This document shows positions 52,701 through 64,000 of a stretch of DNA of 64,000 nucleotides, piece after piece (within the stretch, counting starts at the first letter, position 1; every line of letters begins with the position of its first letter). Where the stretch lies: NCBI RefSeq assembly GCF_040412425.1, contig NC_089743.1:87069971-87133970 (forward strand), written 5' to 3'. The notes below the pieces were generated by a model. It had not been told where the DNA came from, ran no database searches, and was given only the letters and a program-made list of their open reading frames with translations. Source of the DNA: Macrobrachium rosenbergii. Lineage: Eukaryota; Arthropoda; Malacostraca; Decapoda; Palaemonidae. A program made the translations under genes and the position numbers.

Positions 52701-53013
52701 TTTAAAAATTATAAATTAAAAAAATTAATTATTAAAGATATTCCTTACTAAAATACTCATTCTTTGGTATGATTTCATTAAACAACTCCAGTGTTAGGAT
52801 ATTTCAGATGGATTCCAAAGGAAAATTCACGACACTGGGGCATCACACTAGTAATTACAGCAAACTTCTCGCACCAACTCAAGGGTAAATTTAACGCACC
52901 AGACCGAAACTGGTTTGAAGCAACAGTACAAAGAAAAACCAAGAACAAAGGAACACCAAGAAGCGTACAGTACTCACCCTCCTCCTCTCCTGCGTGTCGT
53001 AACCGCCAAACAT
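49738..53013 (-). CDS. Single-pass membrane protein, family not recognised
   Basis: Six coding exons on minus (53013-52978, 52360-52269, 52008-51927, 51377-51218, 50626-50556, 50385-49738) give 362 residues. All junctions keep frame. Splice sites are canonical except intron 3, whose donor is GC (CAG|GCAAGT). Residues 1-102 are basic and Ser/Pro-rich (SPVSNFYS, RPMSVPRIPGRYSLKRL). Residues 103-119 are one hydrophobic helix (ALLTVTLLSLAMCLYLL) flanked by Lys/Arg on the N-side, so the N-terminus is probably cytoplasmic (type II-like). Residues 120-362 are acidic, Gly/His/Pro-rich and probably largely disordered, with C130 and C136 as a possible disulfide pair. There is no N-terminal signal peptide. 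The start ATG is the first codon of the exon after ATTCAG|GTAAAG. An upstream leader exon is possible. No enzyme motif is seen. Confidence 0.8.
50641..51114 (-). repeat. 24-bp tandem array in an intron of the membrane-protein gene
   Basis: About 20 copies of CTGAATATCTAATGGGTGTG plus TTGG (minus). As 24 is a multiple of three, an open frame repeats MGVLAEYL; this is not a protein. The array fills the end of the intron between coding exons 4 and 5 and stops 14 bp short of the acceptor at 50627. Each unit contains CTAAT, a branch-point-like motif. Confidence 0.95.
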
Positions 53014-54612
53014 CTTTACCTGAATTAAAGTTATAGGTTGTTAACGCTTTGTTAAATAAATTCCTACTTTTAGGCTCCCCTTCGACTGCTACTACCTCAA
53101 GTAATTTATTAAAAATATTGACCCTAAGATTGCTAAAGTTAAAATAAAACTTTCGGGAAAGTTCAACGTTAGTGTCAAAAAAAAAATTAACCCATTTGGG
53201 CACTTCAAAATAAATATGTACACCGTCAAAAACCCTAAAAAGGTAATTTTTCTTAATTTTAGTTCCCATTACTTCTCAATCCATAGTAATGCATACTAAT
53301 TTGGTTGGGGGCGGCGAAGGGCGACTGACTAGCGAAACCTTTACAGAAGGGCTAGAGCAATTTAAAGTCGAGGTACTTTGAGATGAATCTCCACAGCATT
53401 TTAATAAATTTTACTGGTTTAATTTCACTGGCCCATGTCAGCTTCGCGCTGAAAAGTCAGATTGTAACACTACACACGCCCGATAAATGTTGAAAGACAA
53501 AATGCGGAGTCAAATCACACAAACCCGAGGGATTTTCCACAGCTTAACACAGAATTACAGCTTCACAGCAGCGAAAATTAAATACATTTTCCACTTATCA
53601 AAACGTTTGGACGAAAGTTCACCTGTCAAAGTTTTGAGACAATCTAACCAATTGTATTAACTCCATTTTCTAAAAATGTTCTAATCTGAATTACTTTTTA
53701 AAACAAATTAAAACTCCGAAAAAACTTAGTAACTTTGCATTTTAGACAATTCCACTATAGGAAAATTTTGTTGAGGATCAAAGATCGATCATCTGCTAGA
53801 GAAAGTAAATTTTTAGGAAAATTTTGTCGAGACCAAAGATCCGCAAGTAAATCCATAAGTACACGCACACATATGATTAAATCAAATCAAAGGGGTTAAA
53901 GTGTCTCAAAACTTCAGAAGACATGTTTTACGCTCAAAATTTAGTCAAAACCAGGTCAGGGAAATAATCGAAGCCGCACAGACTTAAAATACAATATTAC
54001 TATATACCTCGGGGCCGTTTCAAAAATATTAGTAGTCCAATCTCAGGGGTAAACATCGAAAGGAAAGGTCACATCCCCGCAGATCTTTTGGCACCTACAT
54101 CGCCCACACTCAACGAAAAGGACACACGGCGTTGTATTTTGATTACATAAATCAAGGTCACTCACCGACACAAACGTTGAGCGTGCGAATGAAGAGAATT
54201 CCAAAATGTAGAACCATGCAAATCATAGAAGCACTTAAGTTCCAGATAACAAGCGGCACGAGAGAGTACACCACAGGTAACAGATCGACTGAAATTCATA
54301 CCAAAGTAAATAAAACGGGACTGACAAGGACACTAGAAAATACAGAGAAGACCCTTACACTAGATATTGGCTTTGGCGTCCTTGGTTGTGACGTCATCAA
54401 CCCAAAGTCACGAAATTCAAAATTTGCTAGAGAAGTAAACCGCTGGAAGCGAAAATACACGTGATGCAAATTGTAGATTTATGGAGCGAAGATGTGATAG
54501 ATATATTATTAAAAAAAAGAATCTTTGAATAAGCTAAACTGAACCATTCAATAAATTTCCCCCTTTTTTTTTTTGAAAATGTGAAAACAGGCACTAAAGA
54601 CCCGCAAGTAGG

Positions 54613-54622
<10 letters not shown>
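53014..54622. other. Upstream region of the membrane-protein gene
   Basis: The promoter and leader of the minus-strand gene should lie here. A perfect TGACGTCA is at 54389-54396, but no TATA box with a leader exon can be fixed. The minus frame 53269-52778 (163 residues) overlaps coding exon 1 out of frame and looks like AT-rich intron or leader. The plus frame at 54132-54464 has no motif. Confidence 0.4.
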
Positions 54623-54649
<27 letters not shown>

Positions 54650-54709
54650 TGCACACACACATGTATTCAATCCATCCCGTCTTATTGAATGCTAACACGA
54701 TTAATGTGA

Positions 54710-54759
<50 letters not shown>

Positions 54760-54775
54760 TATATACATATTATAA

Positions 54776-54837
<62 letters not shown>
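54623..54837. repeat. (CA)n and (AT)n
   Basis: (CA)n at 54616-54648; (AT)n at 54715-54755 and 54788-54837. Confidence 0.95.
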
Positions 54838-54839
<2 letters not shown>

Positions 54840-54968
54840 CTAACAAGGACCTCATCCAAACTGGATGGGATCTAATGGAGTATTTTTTTTTCAGAAAAGT
54901 TAAAAGCTTTTAACTTTTTTCTGAATAAATACTCCATTAGATACCATCAAGTTATATAGGTCCTGTTA
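54838..54968. repeat. Perfect-centre palindrome
   Basis: Arms of about 65 bp meet at AAAAGCTTTT (54903-54912) with no spacer. TCTAATGGAGTATTTTTTTT on the left mirrors AATAAATACTCCATTAGATA on the right, and the outer ends are AACAAGGACCT and AGGTCCTGTTA. (AT)n flanks both sides. Confidence 0.9.
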
Positions 54969-55011
54969 GCAATTCTACTAATGCAGAACAATTGTGTGTG
55001 ATAAAGCTAAT

Positions 55012-55132
<121 letters not shown>

Positions 55133-55498
55133 TGCGACTTTTACTGTTCATTCGCTCCACCTGTACACATCCCAGCTAGTCGTCCATCTCCCTTAGCTCA
55201 GATACTCTCCAATTGTAACCCTCTCATTTCAAACCAATCCTTTTTGGGGCTCATTCGTATAAGAGACAAAACATACGGTTTTTAAATCTGGTTAAACGAC
55301 GGGACAGCCGCTTCTGTCGTCGAGACTGTCGTTATCAGCCGCGGCTAATCTTAGCTGTGAATAACCTTTGGTCAGAGGAAGGCTTGCAGTAAACAGGATT
55401 CTGTACAGGCCCTGTCGTACCCAGCTGCATTCTCTTAATTCTTTATAACTTTTTATGAAAAACCAAAGGGACGGGCATTCAGCCTGCTTTATGTTCCG
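55133..55498. other. No gene seen
   Basis: GC content is slightly higher. 'cagccgcggctaatcttagctg' near 55336 holds a CCGCGG site. No coding exon. Confidence 0.45.
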
Positions 55499-55814
<316 letters not shown>

Positions 55815-56327
55815 TGTGTACATATAAGCTGAAATAGCTTTCTAATCTCAAAGTAAGGTGCGTTGCGACAGCCTTTCTCTTACTATTGTGCATCAGTACG
55901 AATCTTACATTTGAGGAAGACTCTTTCATATATTTCCTATTTATACCCAAGGCTTGCAGAGAAGTAAGCATACCCCAAACAAATTTTCGATGAAATCAAG
56001 AGATTGAGATTTTATCGTTCCTACAAAAAATTCATAATTTGGGTAAATGTGATTGGTTTTATCCATAATACATGTAATAACACACTCAATACTACGCTGG
56101 GTCTGTTCATCGCTTCCATTTTTCATATACCATAGAGATATAGACCAACTTGATCATCTATGGGTCTACTGGCCTTGTCCAGTTCCGAGAGAGCCCAGAT
56201 TCAATATTCGTAAAAGCGGGAACTTACACCTTACACCTGACTTACAATGCAATAAGTGATTCTGGGCAATTAGTTTTCTCAAATATAACTCTTAAACTTC
56301 TAATCACATGTCCTGGAATTGAAATTG

Positions 56328-56612
56328 AAATATAAAATTTAGGCCAAAGGCCAATGGCTGGGACCCATGAGATCGTGACGCTGAAATGGGAATTGAGGGT
56401 AAGAAGGTTTTAAAGGTGTATCTGGAGGAAAACCTCGCAGTTGCACTGTAAGACAAATGTTAGGAGAGGATGGAAAGTAAGGTGGAAGAAAGAGAATATG
56501 AATGGAGATACAGTAAAAGGAGCCAAAGGGACGCTGGAAAGAACCTCAAGTAATCCCTACCGTGCACCGCGTGAGGTGCGCTGACGGCACTACAACTCCC
56601 CTCCTACGGGGC
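56328..56612 (+). mobile_element. Family B repeat, copy 3
   Basis: ATATAAAATTTAGGCCAAAG, GGCTGGGACCCATGAG, GGAGGAAAACCTCGCAGTTG, GGAGATACAGTAAAAGGAG and the 3' end CCGCGTGAGGTGCGCTGACGGCACTAC. It runs parallel to 39751-40025. Confidence 0.75.
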
Positions 56613-56989
56613 GATTCAATGTCCTGACATATTGCTTACGTCAAGATAAAAACTTTCATCAATCGGCAAACATTTAATACATTCTCTTCTATTTCGTATT
56701 TTATCCAGATGGAGCATTAGTTTTCAACAAAGCCATTTTTTTTCAACCTCGCTTTTTATGAATAATTCCACAACAATTCAAATCGTTATGACGTTACAGT
56801 AATTAATGTTTGATGAATCGTTTGATATGCGTTTCCAGTTTTTTCCTTCAGAGTATTATCTCTTTCATAAAGCTTTAGGTGACGCTAGCTGGCCCTGCAA
56901 AAACTGCTACGGAAAAAATGGACGAAATCTGATTTGCATGATGAATGGTTATTATCTTCATCGAATAGTATTATGCTTAAAATTGTCAT

Positions 56990-56996
<7 letters not shown>

Positions 56997-57061
<65 letters not shown>
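56997..57061. repeat. (CT)n
   Basis: About 65 bp of (CT)n. The flanks, 56613-56996 and 57062-58439, show no gene; the plus frames at 56806, 57734 and 58140 lack splice context. Confidence 0.95.
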
Positions 57062-57064
<3 letters not shown>

Positions 57065-58439
57065 CTAGGGTTTATATAATATGGAGCGAGATGGACAGAC
57101 ACAGGGAATGTGATTCCCATACTTTGTATCATAATAATAATGCTGAAAGGAAGACTCCTTTAGCGTCCAATAGATGGCATTGTTGTAGTGTTAACCTGCA
57201 TCCAGGTCCGAAGAAAACAATACAAAGAAAGTCTTAAAGGACTGGAAGGCTAGGAGAGCCAAGGAAAACGAAAGTGGAAAGAAAAATCCAGAGTTTGACA
57301 TAGATGAAGAAGAAGAGGAAGAAAAAGAAGTTGCAGAATAAGAAGAGTTAGCCTAACCGGTGATGGAAGGCATTACTGGCTCTTGTGACCCGTAAGTTGC
57401 CATAACTGCGAGAAAACTGGAGTTAGGCTTAGTCAGGGCTCTCGTATGTTAGGCTATATGAGAAAAATTATATTAACTCGTAGCTCCAACAAACTTGACC
57501 ACCACAACACACCGAACAGCGTGAAATATAATAATATGAAAATATCATATATATCTGGGTCCCATGCAATGGAATAATCAAGTACCTAGGTTAAAAGGTG
57601 CCATTAGGGCTGATTTTGACTCATTGTTACCAACACAAATGGAGAAATATTGAAACGGCCCCTCATTCTATTTGAGCAAAGGCAAACGTGAATCCCCAAA
57701 AACCTAGGATAAGCATATCGCCGGCAACCGGATGTGGTGCGTTGGGCGCAAGGTATTTTTAGGTGCGGTGCTGTTTATAAGAATCCTCTGGAAACGTTTT
57801 GTGAGATTCTCGTGATCTTTTTCCTGTCAAAAGTCAAGCAGAAACGCTACTCTCTTCCTGCCTGGGTTTCCCCTTTCGGAAGTGGTTTTTTTTTCACGTT
57901 CTATGAAATAGAGAAGGCCTGATCTTTCTCCTTTTATGCTTTTCATTTATTTATTTGCTCACGCATTTCTTGCACCGTCGATCGTAGGCCTACGATTTTT
58001 AAAAAGTAGATGAAGACGATCACTGGCGTTCAAGCAAATGGCTATGTGCTTTCCGTAAGCTCTGTAAGCTCGGAGAAATGGCAGGCCTTTATGATGCTAC
58101 CTCACTGACAAGGCCTGCAAATGAGAGCTCTGCCGCATAATGAACATCCCTAAGGATCGCCCTAATTTTCTAACTGCCAAAAAAGAATCAGAAGTTTGTC
58201 GTATCTCCTGTTCTTTTTGCCCGGTAAGGACGGCGAATTTATTCTTAATGGTAATGACCCTCGCTCATTCGTGCTTCTTTCCAGAGCCTTTTCTATCCTT
58301 TTCTCTTCTCGTCCTTGGCGTTAATTGCCGGTTCGTATTCTTTATTAATCATGATATTACTTTAAAAATTTTGCTAGGGACCATACCCTCTCCCGAGCCA
58401 CTCAAGGCTTAAGGTTAGGAACCTTGTCAAAAAAGTAAA

Positions 58440-58560
58440 TACTCAATGCCTTCTTTCAAATAGACACCATATTCTTTGAAAGCTTGAATTTCAGATCAGT
58501 GGCCCTGTCGGCTTGTTCCATATGAATAGGGTGCATCTTCTGAATTAATAATAATAATTA
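58440..58560 (+). mobile_element. Family F 3' end with short (AAT)n tail
   Basis: CACCATATTCTTTGAAAGCT, TGAATTTCAGATCAGTGG, GGCTTGTTCCATATGAATAG and AATAATAATAATT. Same unit as 25690. Confidence 0.7.
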
Positions 58561-58707
58561 CTGATAACCGGAAAGTTATTAATTCTACTGCTTTAATTTG
58601 TTTTTCTGTTTGTTAGCAGGAGTACATAAAAATTCATATGTCGACTCTGATGAAAATTTTTACCAAAGGTGACCTTCTCACTAACTAATGACTAAGTTTC
58701 AAGAGAG

Positions 58708-58982
58708 ATCTAAGACCACTGAGCTGAATAACAGCTCTCCTAGGGCTGGCCCGAAGGATTAGACTTATTTTACGTGGCTAAGAACCAATTGGTTACCTAC
58801 CTAGCAACGGGACCTACAGCTTATTGTGGAATCCGAACCACATTACAGCGAGAAATGAATCTCTATCACCAGAAATAAACTCCTCTAATTCTTCATTGGC
58901 CGGCCGGAGACTCGAAATCGGGCCTAGCAGAGTGCTAGCCGAGAACTCTAGCGACTCGTCCAACGAAGAACTTTCAAGATCT
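58708..58982 (-). mobile_element. SINE family A, full length
   Basis: Minus orientation, including the tRNA-like head (58905-58982; GACGAGTCGCTAGAGTTCTC, then a decayed B box GATTTCGAGTCTCC). It matches 3899-4172 closely, with TACC duplicated near 58795. Confidence 0.85.
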
Positions 58983-59397
58983 GGATTAGGAAACTTGACG
59001 GAGGTTTCCTGTCTCAGAACGGTCTTGTTTTATTTAAACTATTAATGGGTAAGATGTTCTTCATGGCGCCAAATCACCAAGCCTTCGTCGACCTCCGTTG
59101 AAGGTTAATTATTTAGTGGGAGTCACCCAAAGAACGTTTCAGACAAGTTTTTAAAGATCACTTCACCTGCTCTTGGGATTTCCTGTCGAGAACATAAACA
59201 CACACAAACAGACAGGAAAGTAGTGATACATAAACACGCAACCATACTTGTAATATAAACACATATGATAATGGAATTACATGAAATGGTCAGTTCACTA
59301 CTGCTTTTTTATAATTCTATATTGGTCGGTAGGTTCAACGTCATTACCCGTGCTTAGATTATATTTTGATTTCGTTTTTTTTTATTTTGTATATTTA

Positions 59398-60815
59398 CAG
59401 TCTACGTGCAATTGCAAGCACAACACCTAGCACTGAAAAAACAAATTATAAAAAAAAGTATTAGTACTAGAACAATGAAATGTTTTATGGAACATTGTTA
59501 ATGCATCGATATTTGGCGGGTTTTCCACGACTCTTTTTTTTTTTTTTTACACAGTTTGATACGCTTTGGGACCGATGCTATAAATTTTCGGCAGAGCCCC
59601 GATCGATGTTATCCCACATCTCTATGTTCGAGCATTGGGATGCTTTGAAAATCCACTGGGTAAAAAATCAACCAGAGGAAATTTGCAAACTGACAACTGA
59701 GCCCTATCCTCCTACGCAATGGGGGAAATGTAGGGACAAGGAGGTTAGACTTTAACCTCCTTGTCTAGGGACAAGGTAAGGCGGGTAATCAAAGCGGGAA
59801 AATTATCAGTGTCCAAGCAGAGTGCATAAATGACATTCAGATTTTACTTGTTTGAACCAACGTCTATGCTCGAGTATCAGAATGCTTCGAAATCCACTAG
59901 GGGAAAAAATCGACCGAAGAATTTTACAAACTGACAACTATGCGCTATCCTCCAAAACAATAAGGGAAATGCAGGGAAAAGTTGGGGGGAGGGAATCAAA
60001 GCGGGAAAATGATCATTGTCAATGCAGTGCATAGATGACCTTAACTCTACCAGGTCTTGCTTATTTGAGCCTACGTCTATATTCGAGCGTCGGAATGCTT
60101 CGAAAATCCATGGGGAAAAAAAATCTACCTGGTGAAACTAACTGACAATGGTAACAACCATTCTCATCCCACGGAATAGGGGAAATGTAGGGACAAGCAG
60201 GGTTGGCGGGGAAAATAATTAGTGTCTAAGTAGAGTGTATGAGTAGCTGAACGCTACGAATTTTTGCCCGAGACCCGTCGGTTGGAAATGTTTCCCATAT
60301 ATCAGTGCGACATGTTAAGGCCTTATACATCGCAGGATGACACAGTGCGTGTCACAGAGTGCTACAAATTAGGTTTATATTCCGGTGAAATGAGCCGACA
60401 GACCGGTGTGAAGCCTCGGACAACACAGAACCTTTCCAAGAAGTATGGGTTATGAGAGTGTCTGCGAAAGAGAAGAGCAGGAGGAAAGACTTTCTTGTTT
60501 TAATGTCCTAATAGAATGGGGTTTAATGAGCGAAAAAGAGTGTTGTTCAGTGACGAATCAACCCTTCTAAGAGTGTAGCAAGGAAAAATTCATATCCCAT
60601 AATGAACGGTTGATTCGTAAAACTTAATAGAATCGGCCCCAGAGCAAGTCAGATTGTGTAAGAGTCATGGAGGACGTGCCAATTATTACGGCATTAATAG
60701 GTGAGTGTTCCATAAAAGTTTCATCGTTCTAGTACTAAGAGTATTACTTTTTTTTCAAATTTATGTTTTTCACGGTTCGGTGTTGGGCTTGCAATTGCAC
60801 CCAAGCGCAGACTTG
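59398..60815 (+). mobile_element. Tc1/mariner element with long TIRs, decayed
   Basis: Inverted ends of about 90-100 bp lie at 59398-59493 and 60707-60815. Both share TGCAATTGCAAGC and the complement pairs AGTACTAGAACNATGAAA and TTTTATGGAAC. The left end reads TA|CAGTC, the typical Tc1/mariner terminus at a TA target. Inside are three diverged repeats and then transposase remnants: a helix-turn-helix piece at about 60336-60452 (TECYKLGLYSGEMSRQTGVK) and the DDE-region hallmark KRVLFSDEST at 60534-60563, followed by stops. The middle of the transposase is missing, so the element is dead. Confidence 0.8.
59572..60297 (+). repeat. Three internal repeats of about 215-240 bp
   Basis: Markers repeat in order: TCTATGTTCGAGCATTGGGA (59620), GTCTATGCTCGAGTATCAGA (59861) and GTCTATATTCGAGCGTCGGA (60076), each followed by ATGCTTNGAAAATCCA, ACTGACAAC, GGGAAATGNAGGGA and TAATCAAAGCGGGAAAA. 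The fourth start (60250-60300) joins the transposase remnant. Confidence 0.85.
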
Positions 60816-60851
60816 AATTGCAGGAACTGCAATTAGGAGGGTACCAAAATA

Positions 60852-61183
60852 GGATCATGTCAAGAGTAGCGAACCCAGCATCATGTCAGTAATAGCGAAC
60901 CCAATGATCCCCATGTAAAGAATGGCCAACCCTTTCCGGTCCGAACTCCAATTCCACATGAGGGCTAGTACTAAACACGGCGAAACTGATTCATGTATAG
61001 CTTCGCCATGTTTAGTACTAGCCCCTGGGGGGTCAAATGTATTTCGCCTTGTTTAGTACTAGGCCCTGGGGGATCAAATTTCTGGTACCGAAGTGTTCAT
61101 GTCTAGAACAGCGAACCCGATTATTCCCAAGTAAAGAATAGCGAACACTGCTGCGAGTGGGTTCGCTAATCTTGACATGATCC
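60852..61183. mobile_element. Foldback element with nested inverted repeats
   Basis: Ends GGATCATGTCAAGAGTAGCG (60852) and its complement (61159-61183, one mismatch in 25). Inside, GGGCTAGTACTAAACACGGC (60962) is inverted at 61002-61024 and again at about 61045-61068. The phrase AGCGAACCC recurs five times in both directions. GGCTGGTACTAAACACGGCG near 281-300 is a distant relative. Confidence 0.65.
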
Positions 61184-61829
61184 CCTAAATGTTATATGTA
61201 GAATTTCGTGTAGGTATAGGAATGTAACTATTCAGGAGAAGGAACCTGTTCGGGTTGAATTCTTTCAAGTTTGGCTGGCTTCTGTCAAATTGAGTTAATA
61301 AAAAATAAAAAAAAAATTAAATTACTATAATTAAAAGTGTAATGCCCGGAGCGTCACCTAATTTATGTCGTACTGATTCATTGTTGGTCAAGCTAGCCGA
61401 ATCCATGAGTCACAGCGGTCCTGTGTAGATAGTGTTACTCTGAAAGGTTAATGATCAGGAGAATGTATTATCGTTTTTCGAAATGGCGAGAGCACCTTAC
61501 AGAATTTGTGAATCCCTTAGGATAGGAAACAACTATGGAAAGACAGAGGAGTGGCCATGGTTCATCTTATTGAACAGAAATCCAATAAATATATCAGTAA
61601 ATAAAAGTCACCACTTGACATTCTGGATTTTGGAGGATTTTGGCGTCGTCGTCCCAGAGTTCGGTCTAGCCATATAGCGACGCAGTCTGAATGTTATAAC
61701 AGGGGTAATGAGTCATTTATTAATGTGTAAATTTATTAGAAAAAGGATAAACAAACTCTTGCTATGGTCTTTTCATGGAATATTGGTAGCAGTCAGTGGC
61801 TAAAAAGGAGGGAAAAGAAAATATATATA

Positions 61830-61835
<6 letters not shown>

Positions 61836-61912
<77 letters not shown>

Positions 61913-61941
61913 GTGTATGTATAATGTATAGTATATATATA

Positions 61942-62012
<71 letters not shown>
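61836..62012. repeat. (AT)n(GT)n(AT)n
   Basis: (AT)n at 61836-61880, (GT)n to 61912, (AT)n at 61945-62012. ATATACTGTATATA occurs on both sides. Confidence 0.95.
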
Positions 62013-62017
<5 letters not shown>

Positions 62018-62345
62018 CTATATTCTTACCTTAGACTAAAAGGCAATACAAGTTATTGATCATGACTTTATTCCAAATACCGAATGGAAACATAATCTGA
62101 TATATGTTGTCGGGAAAATATTATAGAAGATTACATCGTTGTTAAAAGAGGAAGAAAATATTTTAGATAGCCTACATCACGAAGGGAGAGTGAGAATTAT
62201 AATGGTCTTTTAAACAGATGGTGGAAGAAGTATTACATTACACACGTGTAGACTTAGAGGAATAGGGAATATAGTGATAGATAAATTGTTCACGGAGACG
62301 GTTCACTCGTGGTTAAGCATTGCCAGTCCCTGGCCTCCTGATTTT

Positions 62346-62671
62346 TAGTTTTCTGTACAAGAAAACTATTGTACCGGCTTTGTCCGTACGCCCTCAGATC
62401 TTAAAAACTACTGAGGCTAGAGGGCTGCAAATTGGTATGTTGATCATCCACCCTCCAATCATCAAACATACCAAATTGCAGTCCTGAGTAGTTTTGATTT
62501 TATTTAAGGTTAAAGTTAGCCATGATCGTACTTCTGGCAGCACTATAGGTACCAACAACATAGGCCACCACCGGACAGTGGCTGAGTTTCATGGGCCGCG
62601 GCTAAGAGTTTTATGGGCCGTGGCTGAGGCCACCACCGGACAGAAAACTCGATTGCGCCGAAGAAACTTAC
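62346..62671 (-). mobile_element. Hairpin repeat element, family E, copy 3
   Basis: Minus orientation: TTTCTTCGGCGCAATCGAGT at the right and ACAATAGTTTTCTTGTACAG at the left, with the same ACTACTGAGGCTAGAGGGCT hairpin. Right and left ends both carry ACAGAAAAC or its complement. Confidence 0.75.
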
Positions 62672-62997
62672 CCACATTTTTTATTTTATTTTTTTAATCT
62701 ACTCGTATTTGTCGGTCGACGCCGAGGACATCTCTTGGCTTGGCGAAGGTTTACTCCATGTTGAGTGCTCTCGTTGTTCATGGTTTAGAGAGACTATTCA
62801 AAGAAAGTCACAAACAAAGCCATTAAGCATTCCTGTATATAAGATTGAAAGAAGTGGACGGTAGAATAAAGAGAATTGATGGTGAAGAACGGTGAGGTTC
62901 ATGGAACCGTTACATTTGGGTTCTTGGTGGTTTTATCAAGTTAATAAGTGATAGTGATTTGCTGCAATAGTGTTTCTTATATTGATTAATAAAGCAG

Positions 62998-63410
62998 AAT
63001 GATATAGATAAATAATAGATAGACAGAGAGAGATATATAAATAGATAGAAAGGTAAATACATGGATAGAGAGAGAGAGATAGATAACTGGCAGAAAGCTA
63101 GACAGATATATAGACAGAGATAGACAGAGAGAGGTATGTAAATATATAGAAAGATAAATAGATATAGATCGATCGATAGAGAGGGAGAGAGGTAAATAGA
63201 TAGATAGAAAGGCAGGTGAATATAAATATAGATATAAAGTTAGACAGATATATAGACAGAGACAGATAGAGAGAGGTTTGTAAATATATAGAAAGATAGA
63301 GATAGATCGATTGATACAGAGGGAGAGAGGTAAATAGATAGACAGAAAAGCAGGTAAATATAAAGATAGATATAAATTTAGACAGATAAAGAGATAGATA
63401 AAAAAAAAAC
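62998..63410. repeat. GATA/GACA-rich higher-order array
   Basis: GATA, GACA and GAGA words are arranged in a longer unit of about 142 bp. GAGAGAGGTATGTAAATATATAGAAAG (about 63127) recurs as GAGAGAGGTTTGTAAATATATAGAAAG (about 63269), and TAGATCGATCGATAGAGAGG recurs as TAGATCGATTGATACAGAGG. Confidence 0.85.
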
Positions 63411-64000
63411 AATAATAACAGAAGTGTGTTGGAGATAGAAATAGTGAGTGAAGGACACTAAAATACAAGAGGGAGACCACATGTCAGACAAACAAAAGTT
63501 GAAGGCTGGATAAGGAGAAAAGTTCTGGCTGACCTCTTTCGGGAACTCTGGGAAATCACCTCAAGTTCCCGCGATCTCAGGTTCTCGACAGGGCTTGAAA
63601 GAAGACTCTCTTAGCGAAACTCACTTTTCTGTGTGTCTGAACTTCCTCTGAAAACCCATTTCATGTTTAGGATTAAACGGTCTATATTTGCTATGATTGA
63701 TGGTCTCACACGCAATCATTTCCTTGTCTCTTGTGTCGTTCCTATGAATGAGTTTTCTCCACTTTTCTTTCTTTTTTTTCATTAGTGACCCTTTTCTTTC
63801 AATTGCTTTTACCCTTTATTAGCCATTTTCCTGTATGTTACAGCCACCTTCAGGAACCATCTTTATCTAAGTAAATTTTACATGAAGTTCGATAAAATTG
63901 GATTATGGAAATAAAAATAGAAATAAGAAAAATAAACCCCCCAAAAATTGAAATACAAAATTCTCATATATAAGAATTTTGTATTTTCAACCCGTACCAC
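63411..64000. other. No gene seen; terminal hairpin
   Basis: Anonymous DNA. A neat hairpin lies at 63949-63990: TGAAATACAAAATTCT, loop, AGAATTTTGTATTTTCA. Confidence 0.5.

Noticed and set aside
52778..53269. 163-residue minus frame (MGTKIKKNYLFRVFDG...)
   Set aside because: It overlaps coding exon 1 of the membrane-protein gene in another frame and is Phe/Asn/Lys-rich as expected for AT-rich leader or intron DNA.

Overview
The window looks like nuclear DNA of an arthropod, most likely a decapod crustacean. Genes are sparse and split by spliceosomal introns. Long (AT)n, (CT/AG)n, (AAT)n and (GT)n tracts are everywhere. The interspersed repeats are SINEs with tRNA-like heads, an RTE-type LINE, a Penelope-like element, a Tc1/mariner element and small TIR elements. 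The two clearest genes belong to the chemosensory protein (CSP, OS-D/A10) family, which is known from arthropods. The species call is an inference; no rRNA, mitochondrial or other marker gene is present.

Layout. 0-5.8 kb: repeats, one retroelement-like coding remnant, a head-to-head palindrome and a minus-strand tRNA-SINE. 5.88-9.36 kb: CSP gene A (TATA box, noncoding exon 1, two coding exons, AATAAA). 9.4-18.5 kb: dense repeats, including SINE fragments, a broken RTE LINE, a 1.5-kb inverted pair of Penelope-like endonuclease ends, and at least four palindromes made of inverted repeats beside (AT)n. 18.98-22.84 kb: CSP gene B with the same architecture; its second intron holds about 16 copies of a 113-bp unit that begins at the 5' splice site. 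22.9-33.8 kb: mostly anonymous, with a tRNA-SINE and a small hAT-like element. 33.87-34.6 kb: a probable third, decayed CSP copy with TATA box, leader exon and the same phase-1 exon end. 34.85-35.2 kb: a GC-rich, coding-like stretch on the minus strand with a frame break. 36-48.5 kb: tandem arrays (39 bp, 27 bp, 52 bp, CT-composite) and dispersed repeats. 48.85-49.03 kb: a small TIR element. 49.5-53.0 kb: a minus-strand gene of six coding exons for a 362-residue single-pass membrane protein that I do not recognise; one of its introns contains a 24-bp array that supplies a well-placed branch-point-like motif. 54-64 kb: repeats, including a Tc1/mariner relic with about 90-bp TIRs and three internal repeats.

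Genes together. CSPs are small secreted helical proteins that bind hydrophobic ligands. A and B are direct tandem paralogues about 13 kb apart with the same three-exon plan, and the 34-kb remnant extends the cluster to three. Nothing visible links the membrane-protein gene to them. The most unusual theme is that tandem arrays have grown at splice signals in two genes, and that many repeats occur as head-to-head inverted pairs next to (AT)n tracts. All calls come from reading the sequence; no database search was run.
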